A DNA stretch of 37,613 bases from Pseudomonadota bacterium. Its GTDB lineage: Bacteria > Pseudomonadota > Alphaproteobacteria > SMXQ01. Below, piece by piece: positions 1 to 9,055 of this stretch. The notes beneath the pieces are model-generated. The model ran no database searches and was not told where the DNA came from. It saw only the letters and a list, made by a program, of their open reading frames with translations. The stretch is from assembly GCA_022566265.1 (NCBI GenBank), contig JADFJG010000023.1:1-37613 (forward strand), in the 5' to 3' direction. Made by a program: the position numbers and the translations under genes. How positions within the stretch are numbered: position 1 is the first letter of the stretch; each line of letters opens with the position of its first letter.

Positions 1-606
1 CATCTTCGCCGCATGGGCCTTGGCGATCAGGGCCGGCACGACATGGCTCGATTCGAGATCGAAATTGTCGTTCTCGCCATAAAGGTTGGTCGGCATGGCG
101 GAGATGAAGTCACAGCCATACTGGCGCCGGTAGGCCTGGCACAGCATGATGCCGGTGATCTTGGCGATGGCGTACCACTGGTTGGTGGGCTCGAGCGCAC
201 CGGAAAGAAGGGCGTCCTCGGGGATGGGCTGGGGCGCGAATTTGGGATAGACGCAAGATGAGCCGAGCGACAACAGCTTCTCGACGCCGCCCTTGTACGC
301 CGCCTCGATCAGGTTGGCCTCGATCATCAGGTTGTTATAGATGAACTCCGCCGGCCGCGTATCATTGGCGACGATGCCACCCACCGTGGCCGCCGCCACG
401 AACACCGCCTGGGGTTTCGCCTCCGCCATCCAATCCTCGGCCTCCGTCTGGCGGAGCAGATCGACCTCTTCTCGTGTCACCGTTAGGACCTCGCAATCTT
501 CCGCCTGGAGGCGGCGCATCAGCGCCGATCCCACCAGGCCCCGGTGACCGGCGACATAAACGCGCTTGCCGGCAAGGTCGTAGATGGGGTCTTTTTCAGT
601 CGACAT
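1..606 (-). CDS. fcl: GDP-L-fucose synthase, 3' part cut by window edge
   Basis: NADPH-dependent epimerase/reductase of the extended SDR family. It converts GDP-4-keto-6-deoxy-D-mannose to GDP-L-fucose in the cytoplasm, supplying a sugar nucleotide for surface glycans. The frame is open from the ATG at 606 to the window edge (202 codons); the family is usually about 310-320 residues, so roughly a third is missing. Seen in the translation: a glycine-rich nucleotide-binding motif GHRGLVG at residues 20-26, the active-site stretch SSCVYP at 116-121 containing the Ser and Cys typical of this enzyme, and the catalytic pair Y145-x3-K149 in WYAIAK. It is divergent from the rightward polysaccharide array and may share its control region. 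A close SDR with a related 4-keto substrate is possible, but the Ser-Cys signature favours Fcl. Confidence 0.88.
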   Translation of the reverse strand, partial: MSTEKDPIYDLAGKRVYVAGHRGLVGSALMRRLQAEDCEVLTVTREEVDLLRQTEAEDWMAEAKPQAVFVAAATVGGIVANDTRPAEFIYNNLMIEANLIEAAYKGGVEKLLSLGSSCVYPKFAPQPIPEDALLSGALEPTNQWYAIAKITGIMLCQAYRRQYGCDFISAMPTNLYGENDNFDLESSHVVPALIAKAHAAKM

Positions 607-919
607 CGTGGCACCCCCAGGCGTTAGGGCGCATCGGGACAACGGATATCCCGACGAATGCGCGAAGGGAATGAGTCCCGACCATGACGCCGGTGGTCAG
701 CTCGACATCTATAGACAATTCGGCAACTCCGCTGGCCAGCCCGTGCTGTTGGGCCGAAGCTTATGTTAGTATCGATAATGGTTCAACACCCCACCCGGCC
801 GATCCTGGCGCGGTGAAGGCGGAGCGGGAAAAGACCGTCCCGCAAGCCCGTGTACACCACCAAGCGATGAACGGATCGCATCGCTTGTTCCGGCGACATT
901 CTGTCGAGGCCTTTTCAAG
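607..919. other. Intergenic region between divergent genes
   Basis: This 313-base stretch separates the leftward GDP-fucose synthase gene from the rightward membrane-protein gene, so it must contain or be close to promoters for both directions. The most promoter-like part is the AT-richer stretch around 760-780, but no hexamer pair with correct spacing stands out. Short open frames here lack ribosome binding sites and recognisable domains, and I do not call genes in them. Confidence 0.4.
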
Positions 920-3202
920 GTGCAAACTCATATCTCTACGCTAATCGAGCGCGGCAAATCGACCCTCGGCCGTATCTGGGTCGGCACGCCCGGCTGGGTC
1001 GTCTATCTGGCGGCGGTGATCGCTGTGGCGGCCTGGCTGGCGGCAAACGCGGTCCGTCCGATGGCCGATGTGGACCTTGATCTTTCCTTGGTTCAACCCG
1101 AGCTCGGGCAAGCTTATCTCGTCAAACTAGGCCGACCGCAAGGGACGCTGCCGATTTTTTCCGCCCTCACCGATTCGGTAAAAAAACCAAAAGCATCACA
1201 ACTTCGGTTGTACGAGGCATCTCGTCCCCTGGGCCCGCCACATAGCCCGCATAAACTGGTACGCGAGGAAGGCCAAGGGCGCTACTCGCACTGGGGGGGC
1301 TATCTGTATTTCTCCACCTCGGACAATACGGACCCGCGAACGAACGGCAGGACGTACCGCGCGGTATATCCCTTGTCGATCGCGCCGTGGTTCGAAGCGG
1401 CAATTTTCTTGCTGGTCTTAACCGCTCTCATCCGGGCGGTCTCGAGCCAATGGTCTCGAGTCCGTTCGGTATCGCTAATCGGCGCCGATTTCTTTCTCGA
1501 CCCTGCCGTTGACCGGCGGAGCCCCTGGGTCTGGTTTATCTTGGGTCTCGGGGCAGTCGGTGTCGCGTGGCTCTATATCTTCGGATTGTGGTGGACGGGC
1601 AAGAGCGCATCGTTAACGGTCGCCGGCATCCTCCCGGTAAGCGACTCCCTGGGCTACCAGAAATGCGCCAGAGAGATCATCGACCTTGGCCAAGCCTACG
1701 TTTGGTGCCATGCCCGCCCTCTTTACACGTCTTTTTTCGCCTCGTTATGGCTTCTGAGCAACCGGCACTTGGAAATCACGCTGCTTCTCCAGGCGGCTGT
1801 CCTGACAGGCTGCATCGTGATATTCGCCAAGGAGGCGGCGCGATGGCTCGGGCTCGGCCCGGCATTGATGGTCGCGATCGCCGTTTTCCTTTTCTCGCAA
1901 CAACACGCCTTCGCTCTTGTCATGACCGAGAACATCGGATTGGCCTTGGGGCTCCTGGCGCTGGCCCTGTTGCTCAACGCGGCGGTCCGGGGCCGGCTGG
2001 CGATCGCGTATTTGGGGCTTGCGGTCCTGACCCTCGCGTTACATGCGCGGGCAGGCGCCTTCATTGTTTTGCCGTTCGTCGTCCTTTGGATCGGCTATCT
2101 GGCCCACAGGCAGGAACGGTCGTTCTTCCTGCATTCGGGCCTTGCCGTACTCAGCGTGGTTTGCGCCGTACTTGCCAATTTTGCCCTCATATCGTCGATC
2201 GGCGGCGAAATATTCGGCGCTCATTCGAATTTCCCACTCACATTTTACGGCTTGTCCGCTGGCGGCGACTGGATGACGATAATGAGAGATCATCCCGAGT
2301 TGCCGGTGGATGACCAGGCAGAGGCCGCCACTGAGATATATCGCCTGGCTTTCGAAAACATCCGGAACGATCCAACGGTTTTTCTGCTTTCCCTACTGAA
2401 AAACGAAGGGCGGTATTTCCAGTGGGTCTTGTTCGACTATGCCGATGGCCCGATCCATGGTGCGTTGTGGCTGGCCTGGGTTGCTGGACTATTCATCTCC
2501 GCCGTGTTCGCAAGATCCGATCCGCGGGCCGCGCTATTGCTGGCGATAACTCTCGGAGAAATGGCCTCGGCGCCTATCATCGCCGGCGATGGAGGGGCGC
2601 GGCTCTTCGCCGCGACATCGAGCGTGCAACCCCTGTTAGCGGCCTACGCCGTCGTCAGAATTTTCCAAACGACCGCACTGCGCCGCCTGTACGCGTCCTT
2701 CACCAAGCCTGAAATGCCTGCCGGCGAACCCCCGCGGGCCGCGTATGCGATGCTCGTCGTCCTTGGTCTTGCCATCGCCCTGCCCCAGTCACCTGTGCGC
2801 AAAGCTTTCGCCGAGAACCCGGCCGCCGGGATCGAGGTTTGTGAAAAGGGCTATGAGACCGTTGTTTCCACGCTCCATCGGAATGGCGTGGTACTGACCA
2901 TTCGCGGCAACACGTCCCCCGCCCGCCTTTGGCCATTCAGGGTAAATTACAAGCAGCTTGCCGCGGGTATCCCCGATGACTCCTGGTTCAAGTCGGATTT
3001 TGTAGTCGAGCCGCCGTTACAGATCGTTCAAGCGCCTCAATTGTTGGCAAATGATTTTACGACATTGAAACGGTTATTTTGGACCGGACGGGACGAACTG
3101 CCGATGGGCCCGCTCGTCCGGCTATGCGTCGATCTCTCCGAGACCCGCAACTTCGCGCAGGCGCCTTATTACAGGATCGTCTCCTACAAGGAACTCGATT
3201 AG
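920..3202 (+). CDS. Large polytopic membrane protein, putative GT-C-type glycosyltransferase
   Basis: A 760-residue inner-membrane protein with GTG start; a GAGG lies about 10 bases upstream. The first membrane helix is at about residues 25-45, followed by a roughly 110-residue loop, probably periplasmic, then many hydrophobic helices between about 155 and 650, and a soluble C-terminal part of about 120 residues. A loop with SDSLGY (Asp242) and a later RPLYTS motif resembles the Asp-containing first-loop motif of lipid-linked-sugar transferases of the GT39/GT83 type, but I do not recognise a defined family. Position at the head of the polysaccharide array fits a role in glycan assembly or in modifying a lipid or protein at the membrane. 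Function is inferred from topology and context only. Confidence 0.6.
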   Translation: MQTHISTLIERGKSTLGRIWVGTPGWVVYLAAVIAVAAWLAANAVRPMADVDLDLSLVQPELGQAYLVKLGRPQGTLPIFSALTDSVKKPKASQLRLYEASRPLGPPHSPHKLVREEGQGRYSHWGGYLYFSTSDNTDPRTNGRTYRAVYPLSIAPWFEAAIFLLVLTALIRAVSSQWSRVRSVSLIGADFFLDPAVDRRSPWVWFILGLGAVGVAWLYIFGLWWTGKSASLTVAGILPVSDSLGYQKCAREIIDLGQAYVWCHARPLYTSFFASLWLLSNRHLEITLLLQAAVLTGCIVIFAKEAARWLGLGPALMVAIAVFLFSQQHAFALVMTENIGLALGLLALALLLNAAVRGRLAIAYLGLAVLTLALHARAGAFIVLPFVVLWIGYLAHRQERSFFLHSGLAVLSVVCAVLANFALISSIGGEIFGAHSNFPLTFYGLSAGGDWMTIMRDHPELPVDDQAEAATEIYRLAFENIRNDPTVFLLSLLKNEGRYFQWVLFDYADGPIHGALWLAWVAGLFISAVFARSDPRAALLLAITLGEMASAPIIAGDGGARLFAATSSVQPLLAAYAVVRIFQTTALRRLYASFTKPEMPAGEPPRAAYAMLVVLGLAIALPQSPVRKAFAENPAAGIEVCEKGYETVVSTLHRNGVVLTIRGNTSPARLWPFRVNYKQLAAGIPDDSWFKSDFVVEPPLQIVQAPQLLANDFTTLKRLFWTGRDELPMGPLVRLCVDLSETRNFAQAPYYRIVSYKELD

Positions 3203-3254
3203 ACCTGTTGTCGGGCGCTCCTACGATCGCCAGGGACCATTGCAGCGTTCTCCA

Positions 3255-4412
3255 ATGAAGATCATGTTTCTCGCCCGTTCCCTCGATGGCGGCGGCGCCG
3301 AGCGCCAACTCGTTACCCTCGCCGTGGGCCTTCGGAAAAGAGGTCACGAGGTCGCCATCGCCGTCTTCTACCCGGGTGGCGAGTTTGAGACCCAGGCCAG
3401 GAACGCGGGCGTCGCCATCCTTCCGCTTGGCAAGCGCGGCCGCTGGGATGTCGTGGGCTTCGCCTGGCGCCTCCTCAAGACACTGAGGGCGGCGCGGCCC
3501 GACATTCTGCACGGTTATCTGGCGACGGCCAACTTGCTTGCCGTCCTCGCCCGGCCGTTTCTCCCCAAGACCAGGACCGTCCTCGGGATCAGGGCCAGCA
3601 ACATGGCGCTTGACCGCTACGACTGGCTCATGCGGCTCATCGGCCGGCTCGAGGCCCTGTTCGCTTCGCCGGCCGATCTGGTGATCGCCAACTCCGAGGC
3701 CGGCCGGGATCACGCGGTGGCGCGCGGCTTTCCAGGCGACAAGATGGCCGTCGTGCCGAACGGGATCGACACCCAATTCTTCCGCCCGGACCCGGCGGCC
3801 AGCCCCCGGCTGCGCGCCGACCTCGGCATCGGTAGCGAGGGGCGCCTCATCGGCCTCGTCGCGCGCCTCGATCCGATGAAGGATCATCCGACGTTTCTCC
3901 GTGCTGTGGCCGAGTTCCTGGAGTCCGGTGGCCGGGCGCGCTTCATCTGCGTCGGGGACGGGCCCCGGGCTTATCGCGAATCGCTCCAAACTCTTGGTCG
4001 CGAGCTTGGCATCGATGCGAACCTGTCGTGGGCCGGGTCACGGGACGACATGCCGTCCGTCTATAACGCGCTCGATGTCCTGACCCTCACCTCCGCCTTC
4101 GGCGAGGGCTTTCCCAATGTGCTGGGCGAGGCCATGGCTTGCGGCGTGCCCTGCGTGGCGACGGATGTGGGCGATGTGAAACGCGTCCTCGGCGAGGCCG
4201 GCATCGTCGTAGCGCCGGGCGATCCGGGAGCACTGGCGCGCGCCTGGGTGACGATACTCCGCCGGTTCGAAACCGAAGACGGCACGCTCGGCCAAGAGAC
4301 CCGGCGGCGCATCGTCACCCATTTTAGCGCCGAAACCATGGTGGCTCGCACCGAGGCCCTGCTGGGGGGCCTGTTGGACCAAGCGCGCACCGGCCCGAAG
4401 GATGTCAACTGA
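3255..4412 (+). CDS. Glycosyltransferase family 4 (GT-B fold)
   Basis: Cytoplasmic GT4 retaining glycosyltransferase that would add a sugar from a nucleotide donor to a lipid-linked glycan. The N-terminus has the typical KIMFLARSLDGGGAERQL acceptor-side motif, the middle has VVPNGIDTQFFRP, and the C-terminal donor domain has GLVARLDPMKDHPTFL followed by the E-x7-E region (FGEGFPNVLGEAMACG). Length (385 residues) is normal for the family. The ATG at 3255 is chosen because the protein then begins directly with the conserved beta strand; an in-frame TTG at 3240 would add five residues. It lies 52 bases after the preceding gene in the same direction and is probably co-transcribed with it. The sugar transferred cannot be read from the sequence. 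Confidence 0.88.
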   Translation: MKIMFLARSLDGGGAERQLVTLAVGLRKRGHEVAIAVFYPGGEFETQARNAGVAILPLGKRGRWDVVGFAWRLLKTLRAARPDILHGYLATANLLAVLARPFLPKTRTVLGIRASNMALDRYDWLMRLIGRLEALFASPADLVIANSEAGRDHAVARGFPGDKMAVVPNGIDTQFFRPDPAASPRLRADLGIGSEGRLIGLVARLDPMKDHPTFLRAVAEFLESGGRARFICVGDGPRAYRESLQTLGRELGIDANLSWAGSRDDMPSVYNALDVLTLTSAFGEGFPNVLGEAMACGVPCVATDVGDVKRVLGEAGIVVAPGDPGALARAWVTILRRFETEDGTLGQETRRRIVTHFSAETMVARTEALLGGLLDQARTGPKDVN

Positions 4413-4483
4413 CGGATCAAGAGGCGTGTCATTGCCGGCGGAGAAGACCGTGAACCGGGAAGACCTATCGTGAGTTTCCGGTC

Positions 4484-5890
4484 GTGAGTGCCCGGCGCGC
4501 CCTGTTCCTGTTCCTGTTTGCCTTGGCGGTCAGGCTTGCCTATCAGGCGGCGCTCTCGGGCTGGGGGGGCACCAATTTCGATGTCGATTCCGCCATGTAT
4601 ATGGGCTTTGCCGGGAATATCCTGGAAAATGGCCAAATGGGAAGAGCGGACGCGCTTGGCCCCCATAGTGAACGCATGCCGCTCTACCCGTATTTTCTTG
4701 CCCTCATCTTTTATCTGACCGGCGGCATGAATATCGGCGCCGCGGTTACCTCTCAGGCCATTTTCGATAGCCTTACCGTCCTCGCCGTGGCTTATCTGGC
4801 GGCGGCGATCGACCGGCGTTGGGCTTTGCCGGCCGGGATACTCGCAGCTCTTTGGCCGAACCTGATCATAAACGCCGCCTACATACTATCGGACACATTG
4901 TTCGTCGGGTTCTTTAGCTGGGGCCTGGCGGCGTGTCTTTGGGCGTCGCGGAAGCCAAGGCCCGCCGCTTGGCTTATCGCTTCGGGAGTGGGTTTCGGCC
5001 TGGCGCTACTGACCCGTCCGGTCTTGATGGTTTTCCCCGTTTTTCTGTTGCCGGCCCTCGCCTGGTTCCTCAAAAGTACGATGCCCACCGACTGGCCCAA
5101 GGCCGTTCGAATGGCGGCACTCCCGGTGATCGTGATGTACGCCTTCGTCGGACCGAGAATGGTGGATACCTATCGGCACTACGGGACGCCCGTGGTGAGT
5201 ACCCAAGTCGGGTGGCACGCGGCGAATTATGTCTATCCCTGCCTCAGGACGGCATGGACCTGTGGCGATTTGCGCGCGCTGCACGCCGAGATCCGAACGC
5301 TGCATTCGGCCCGCCTGGCGGCGCTGCCGACGGAGGCCGCGGCCAATCCGGTCATTATCGATCGGTTGTGGCGCGATATTGCCATCGAGCGGATAAGCAC
5401 GCTTCCCCTCGCCCAGATCGCCTACGGCGCCCTTGCCGGGGCCACCCTGAACCTGTTTCATACGTCGATCTCGCAACTCGGATATCAGTTCAAACTCAGA
5501 CGTTCCTCGGTGCTTGCGGGCGTCATGACGCCCGGCGCCACGTTCTCGGAGCGCATCGCCAGGCTGCGCCACGCCGCCACGACCGAATGGTTCACCCTTG
5601 CGTGGCTGGCGGGTTTGATGGTGCTTGGGGCGACCCGGTTGATCCAGCTTGGCGGACTGGTCTTGGGCGTGAGACAAAAGGACATGCGCGGGCCTATCCT
5701 TTTCCTGTTCTTCGTGGCGCTTTATTTCCTCTTCGTCAACGGACCGATCGGCTATGCCAGGTACAGATTGCCGATGGAGCCGACGCTCATCGTGCTGCTC
5801 GTCGCCGGTCTTGCCGGCTCGGGCTTGCTTGACAGGATAGAAGGGGCGGTGAAACGAATGCGCCACGCTTACGGTAGAATATTGCCGTAA
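4484..5890 (+). CDS. GT39-like (ArnT/PMT-type) membrane glycosyltransferase
   Basis: A 468-residue polytopic inner-membrane protein with about ten hydrophobic segments. After the first helix comes the loop NFDVDSAMYMGFAGNI (Asp33/Asp35), then HSERMPLYPYFLALIF. This order of an acidic loop motif followed by R-x-P-x-YP-x-FL is characteristic of polyprenyl-phosphate-sugar-dependent GT-C enzymes. It would transfer a sugar from an undecaprenyl carrier on the periplasmic side. The start is a GTG; no better start lies nearby. It follows the GT4 gene by 72 bases in the same orientation. The acceptor is unknown; protein, lipid or glycan are all possible. Confidence 0.72.
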   Translation: MSARRALFLFLFALAVRLAYQAALSGWGGTNFDVDSAMYMGFAGNILENGQMGRADALGPHSERMPLYPYFLALIFYLTGGMNIGAAVTSQAIFDSLTVLAVAYLAAAIDRRWALPAGILAALWPNLIINAAYILSDTLFVGFFSWGLAACLWASRKPRPAAWLIASGVGFGLALLTRPVLMVFPVFLLPALAWFLKSTMPTDWPKAVRMAALPVIVMYAFVGPRMVDTYRHYGTPVVSTQVGWHAANYVYPCLRTAWTCGDLRALHAEIRTLHSARLAALPTEAAANPVIIDRLWRDIAIERISTLPLAQIAYGALAGATLNLFHTSISQLGYQFKLRRSSVLAGVMTPGATFSERIARLRHAATTEWFTLAWLAGLMVLGATRLIQLGGLVLGVRQKDMRGPILFLFFVALYFLFVNGPIGYARYRLPMEPTLIVLLVAGLAGSGLLDRIEGAVKRMRHAYGRILP

Positions 5891-6093
5891 AGCGGGCTCT
5901 ACCGCTTCTCGCCGCTATCCGGGTTCGCGTATTCCCGAACCCAGGAGTTCCGGTGGCGGTTGATTGTATGCGGCGATTATGGAAGAATATTCCTGGTTGC
6001 GGGCGCGGCGATACGCTGGCTTCGTCATCGGCGTTGAATGCCGGGCGCCAGCCCCGCGGCCGCAAATGAAATAATGGTATCGAAAGCAGATTC

Positions 6094-7374
6094 ATGACGC
6101 TCAAGGGGAAAGCGACGATCGGAGCGCTGACGCTGGGCGGCCTGTTGGCGGTCCTGGCCGTCATCCTCGTCGTCACCCTCGATAATCCCGGGAAAGCCGC
6201 GCCCGCCGGCAACGCTTTTCGCCTGGATACCGGGGATTTGAAGTATCCGGTGATTTACGCCGGGGATTTCGTCCGCTCACCCGTCGATATCACGCGCATC
6301 GAGACGTTCAAACCCTTGTTCGGCCCCGCCCGCCCGGTGGTCAACCCCGCCCCGCCGAAGCTCGTGAGTCCACGCGAACTGACTTTCGAGGTGCCCGGTG
6401 AATACTATCTGCGGTTCAACGGCGACTGGGCGGCCAAGATTCTGGTCCTGGATGCCGACGAGCCGATTTCCGAGGGTGTCGTAAGGATTTATCGCTTTTT
6501 CGTCGCCAATAGCCTGCCGTGCAATGGCCAAGGCCCTTCCTTCTACAGGGATGGCGGCGAAGCTTATTTGAAACTTTGGTTTAATAATGACAGCCCGGCA
6601 CTTCTGCTGTGCGGGCCGACCGAGGACGCCTTCCGCAAGATCATCGAAGACCGTTTCAGGCTGCCGACGAGAATGGTGACGTTTCCGGGGACCTTCCTGA
6701 GGGACGGCAAGATCGGCAAAGCTACCCACAATATTCCCGAGGTCTATCTGCCGGACAAGGGGCAGTTCGTGACGTTCGATATCAACAATGGCTTTTTCGT
6801 CAGGTGGTTGGAAGCGTCGCAGATCGCCCGAAAGATCCACGAAAGTACCGATGACAGCGCGTTACTGACGCCGGAGCAGTGGGAGCAAATCGGCTTCGAC
6901 ATCGATGAGACCTTCGCCAACGCCTTGGGAGCCGCGACCGCGGACGTCCTTGTGAAAAAGGATGAGGATATCGAATTTACGCCTGAATTGCTTTCGCGGA
7001 CGACGAGGAAGGAAGGATGGCACCTGATGTCGCAGTACTATTATGGTGGAGCCGCCTATTTCGGCCGTCGTGGTTACGGCACCAAGTTCTTAAAGGTAGA
7101 GCACATCGGTTCTCTTCACGAAAATCCAGACCTCACGGATGCCGCCGTGGCGTGGGAGGAATCCTTCGGCCTCACGGTCAAGGTCGTTTCCCCCGAAGAG
7201 CTTGAACGGCTATTGGCGCAAGGCTTCGCCAAGGAAATCGCCGCCGAGGCCTGGCATGAGCGCGCTTCGCTGAGGTTAATCAAGGAGCCCCTCGGAACAC
7301 GGCTGGTCCGGGCTATTTGCCGGCGGCTCGAAAAAGTCTGGCTGGTCGGTAGCGCATGCCGTGCCGAACTCTGA
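6094..7374 (+). CDS. Membrane-anchored transglutaminase-like protein
   Basis: A 426-residue protein with one N-terminal signal anchor (about residues 8-30), so the rest is probably periplasmic. The middle contains a spaced Cys-His-Asp set like the bacterial transglutaminase-like fold: Cys173 in LLLCGPTEDAF, followed by a helix and the RLPTRMV strand; His212 in ATHNIPEVYLP; and Asp229 in FVTFDINNG. The His-x3-EVY then D spacing is what transglutaminase-core proteins show. Such proteins are usually cysteine proteases or amide-cleaving or amide-forming enzymes. The N-terminal 130 residues and the C-terminal 150 residues are not recognised. It stands about 200 bases after the membrane glycosyltransferase gene and before the SDR gene, all in one direction. 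The fold call is my motif reading, without a profile search. Confidence 0.55.
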   Translation: MTLKGKATIGALTLGGLLAVLAVILVVTLDNPGKAAPAGNAFRLDTGDLKYPVIYAGDFVRSPVDITRIETFKPLFGPARPVVNPAPPKLVSPRELTFEVPGEYYLRFNGDWAAKILVLDADEPISEGVVRIYRFFVANSLPCNGQGPSFYRDGGEAYLKLWFNNDSPALLLCGPTEDAFRKIIEDRFRLPTRMVTFPGTFLRDGKIGKATHNIPEVYLPDKGQFVTFDINNGFFVRWLEASQIARKIHESTDDSALLTPEQWEQIGFDIDETFANALGAATADVLVKKDEDIEFTPELLSRTTRKEGWHLMSQYYYGGAAYFGRRGYGTKFLKVEHIGSLHENPDLTDAAVAWEESFGLTVKVVSPEELERLLAQGFAKEIAAEAWHERASLRLIKEPLGTRLVRAICRRLEKVWLVGSACRAEL

Positions 7375-7545
7375 GAGGGGCGGGGATACCAACCGGCCAC
7401 CCTCCGTCGGGCCGCGCAAGACAACTCAATAGGTATCAATAACAACGTTCCATTGTCATGGGCCGCGACGGCGGGAGGCCCAATGGGTGAGAAACTCACA
7501 CTTTCGCTTCGCTGGTCTTAACGGCGCTCGCCAAGAGGGGAATGA

Positions 7546-8466
7546 ATGAAAATACTGGTTACCGGCGGCGCCGGCTATGTCGGCAGCCTGCTCTGCCCGG
7601 CGTTGCTCGACGCCGGCCATGACGTCACGATCATGGACAACTTCCTCTATGGCTACGACGCCGTCCTCCATTTCATCAGGCATCCCAAGGCGCAGGTCAT
7701 CAAACGGGATATCCGCGACCAGGACCGGTCGTATCTGAAGGACCGGGACGTCATCTTCCACCTCGGCGCCATCAGCGGCTATCCGGCGTGCGAGGCCAAT
7801 CCCAACTCGGCCCATCTGATCAATGTCCTGGCGACCCAGGAGATATCGGAGAGCCTCGCCAAGGACCAGTTGCTCATCTACGCCTCGACCACCTCGCTCT
7901 ACGGCGCCCACGGCGGCATCTGCACCGAGGACGGCCCGGTCGATACCGCCAACAACCTCTATTCCCTGACCAAGCACCAGGGCGAGCAGGCGGTCATGGA
8001 AAGGGAAAATTCCATCTCCTTGCGCTGGGCCACGGTATTCGGGGTCAGCCCCCGCATGCGCGCCGGCCTCTTGGTCAATGATTTCGTCGCCCGGGCGGTC
8101 CAGGAACGGACATTGGTCATCTATTCCGGCCACTCCAAACGCACCTTCCTCCATGTCGGCGATTCGGTGAAAGGCTATCTCTTCGCCCTCGATCATGGCG
8201 ATGCCATGCGCGGTCAGATCTACAACATGGGCGACGCGCGGCTGAATTATTCGAAGATCGACCTGGCCAATATGATCAAGCAGCACGTCGATTATGAAAT
8301 CGTCGAGTCCGCGTTGTCCGACAAGGACATCCGGGATTTCGTCGTATCCTATGACAAGGCGGCGGCGCTCTGCTATGGCGCCGAGATATCGGTGGAGGAC
8401 GGCATCGCCGAATTGGTCAAGCTTTACCGGTTCTACACGCCCAATTCTTTCGTCAGGCCGATCTGA
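7546..8466 (+). CDS. NAD(P)-dependent sugar epimerase/dehydratase (extended SDR)
   Basis: A 306-residue nucleotide-sugar-type SDR acting in the cytoplasm. The Rossmann motif TGGAGYVG is at residues 6-13, DNF at 31-33 ends the second strand, the active-site strand is YASTTSLYG (112-120), and the catalytic pair is Y139-x3-K143 in NLYSLTK. C-terminal motifs such as KRTFLHVGDSVKGYLFAL and YNMGD match the substrate-binding half of the GalE/RmlB superfamily. The exact reaction (4-epimerisation, 4,6-dehydration or 4-reduction) cannot be told from these motifs. With the adjacent DegT-type aminotransferase and a GDP-fucose synthase gene in the same locus, production of a deoxy- or amino-sugar nucleotide is the simplest reading. 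It starts at an ATG preceded by a purine-rich GAGGGGAATGA stretch. Confidence 0.85.
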   Translation: MKILVTGGAGYVGSLLCPALLDAGHDVTIMDNFLYGYDAVLHFIRHPKAQVIKRDIRDQDRSYLKDRDVIFHLGAISGYPACEANPNSAHLINVLATQEISESLAKDQLLIYASTTSLYGAHGGICTEDGPVDTANNLYSLTKHQGEQAVMERENSISLRWATVFGVSPRMRAGLLVNDFVARAVQERTLVIYSGHSKRTFLHVGDSVKGYLFALDHGDAMRGQIYNMGDARLNYSKIDLANMIKQHVDYEIVESALSDKDIRDFVVSYDKAAALCYGAEISVEDGIAELVKLYRFYTPNSFVRPI

Positions 8467-8637
8467 GCCGAAAACACCGGCCCTGAAAACTGAACTTCAC
8501 CGCTTGCCCCCGTTGCCAGTAAAGGCATAATTGGCATCCTTGACCGTCCCGGCGGCAAGGCGGGTCCTCGTAGTTGAGCGGTTAATTCGGCAGGCCGAGG
8601 GGGCCGGGCGCCGATGGTCCTTGGGAGGAACTTTTGC

Positions 8638-9036
8638 ATGGAAGAAATTCGCAGCGGCGATAAGTTGCTGGCCATCGTGTGGCGGGACAAGGACTGGGGC
8701 CCCGGGCTCCATTTCTGTACGCCCGACGATATGTTCATACAGGCGGGTTGCTGGCAGTACCCCTCGGGCAAGGTATTGGCGGCGCATCGCCACAAGACCT
8801 ACCAACGCGAGGTGTTGCAGACCCAGGAGATGGTCTATGTCAAACGCGGGCGAATGAAAGTGCGGGTGTTCGACGCCGACAAGCGGTTGGTCGACGAACC
8901 CATCCTGGAAGCGGGGGACTTCGCGGTACTGGCGGATTGTGGCCACGGCTACGAGATCCTCGAGGACGATACCCAGATCCTGGAGGTGAAGAACGGCCCC
9001 TTCATCGATGTTGACACCGACAAGGAAGCGCTGTGA
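8638..9036 (+). CDS. Small cupin-domain protein
   Basis: A 132-residue single cupin. The pattern GKVLAAHRHKTYQREVLQTQ resembles cupin motif 1 (H-x-H plus a downstream acidic residue), and LEAGDFAVLADCGHGYEIL resembles motif 2 with its single histidine. Such beta-barrels in sugar clusters can be isomerases, epimerases or metal-dependent sugar-binding proteins; I see no specific RmlC or FdtA signature. The ATG at 8638 is preferred over the in-frame ATG at 8614 because GGGAGGA at 8623-8629 is spaced eight bases from it. The gene is tightly followed by the aminotransferase gene (19 bases), so both are probably co-expressed and may act on the same nucleotide sugar. Confidence 0.75.
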   Translation: MEEIRSGDKLLAIVWRDKDWGPGLHFCTPDDMFIQAGCWQYPSGKVLAAHRHKTYQREVLQTQEMVYVKRGRMKVRVFDADKRLVDEPILEAGDFAVLADCGHGYEILEDDTQILEVKNGPFIDVDTDKEAL

Positions 9037-9055
9037 TCAACCCTGAGAGGACGCC

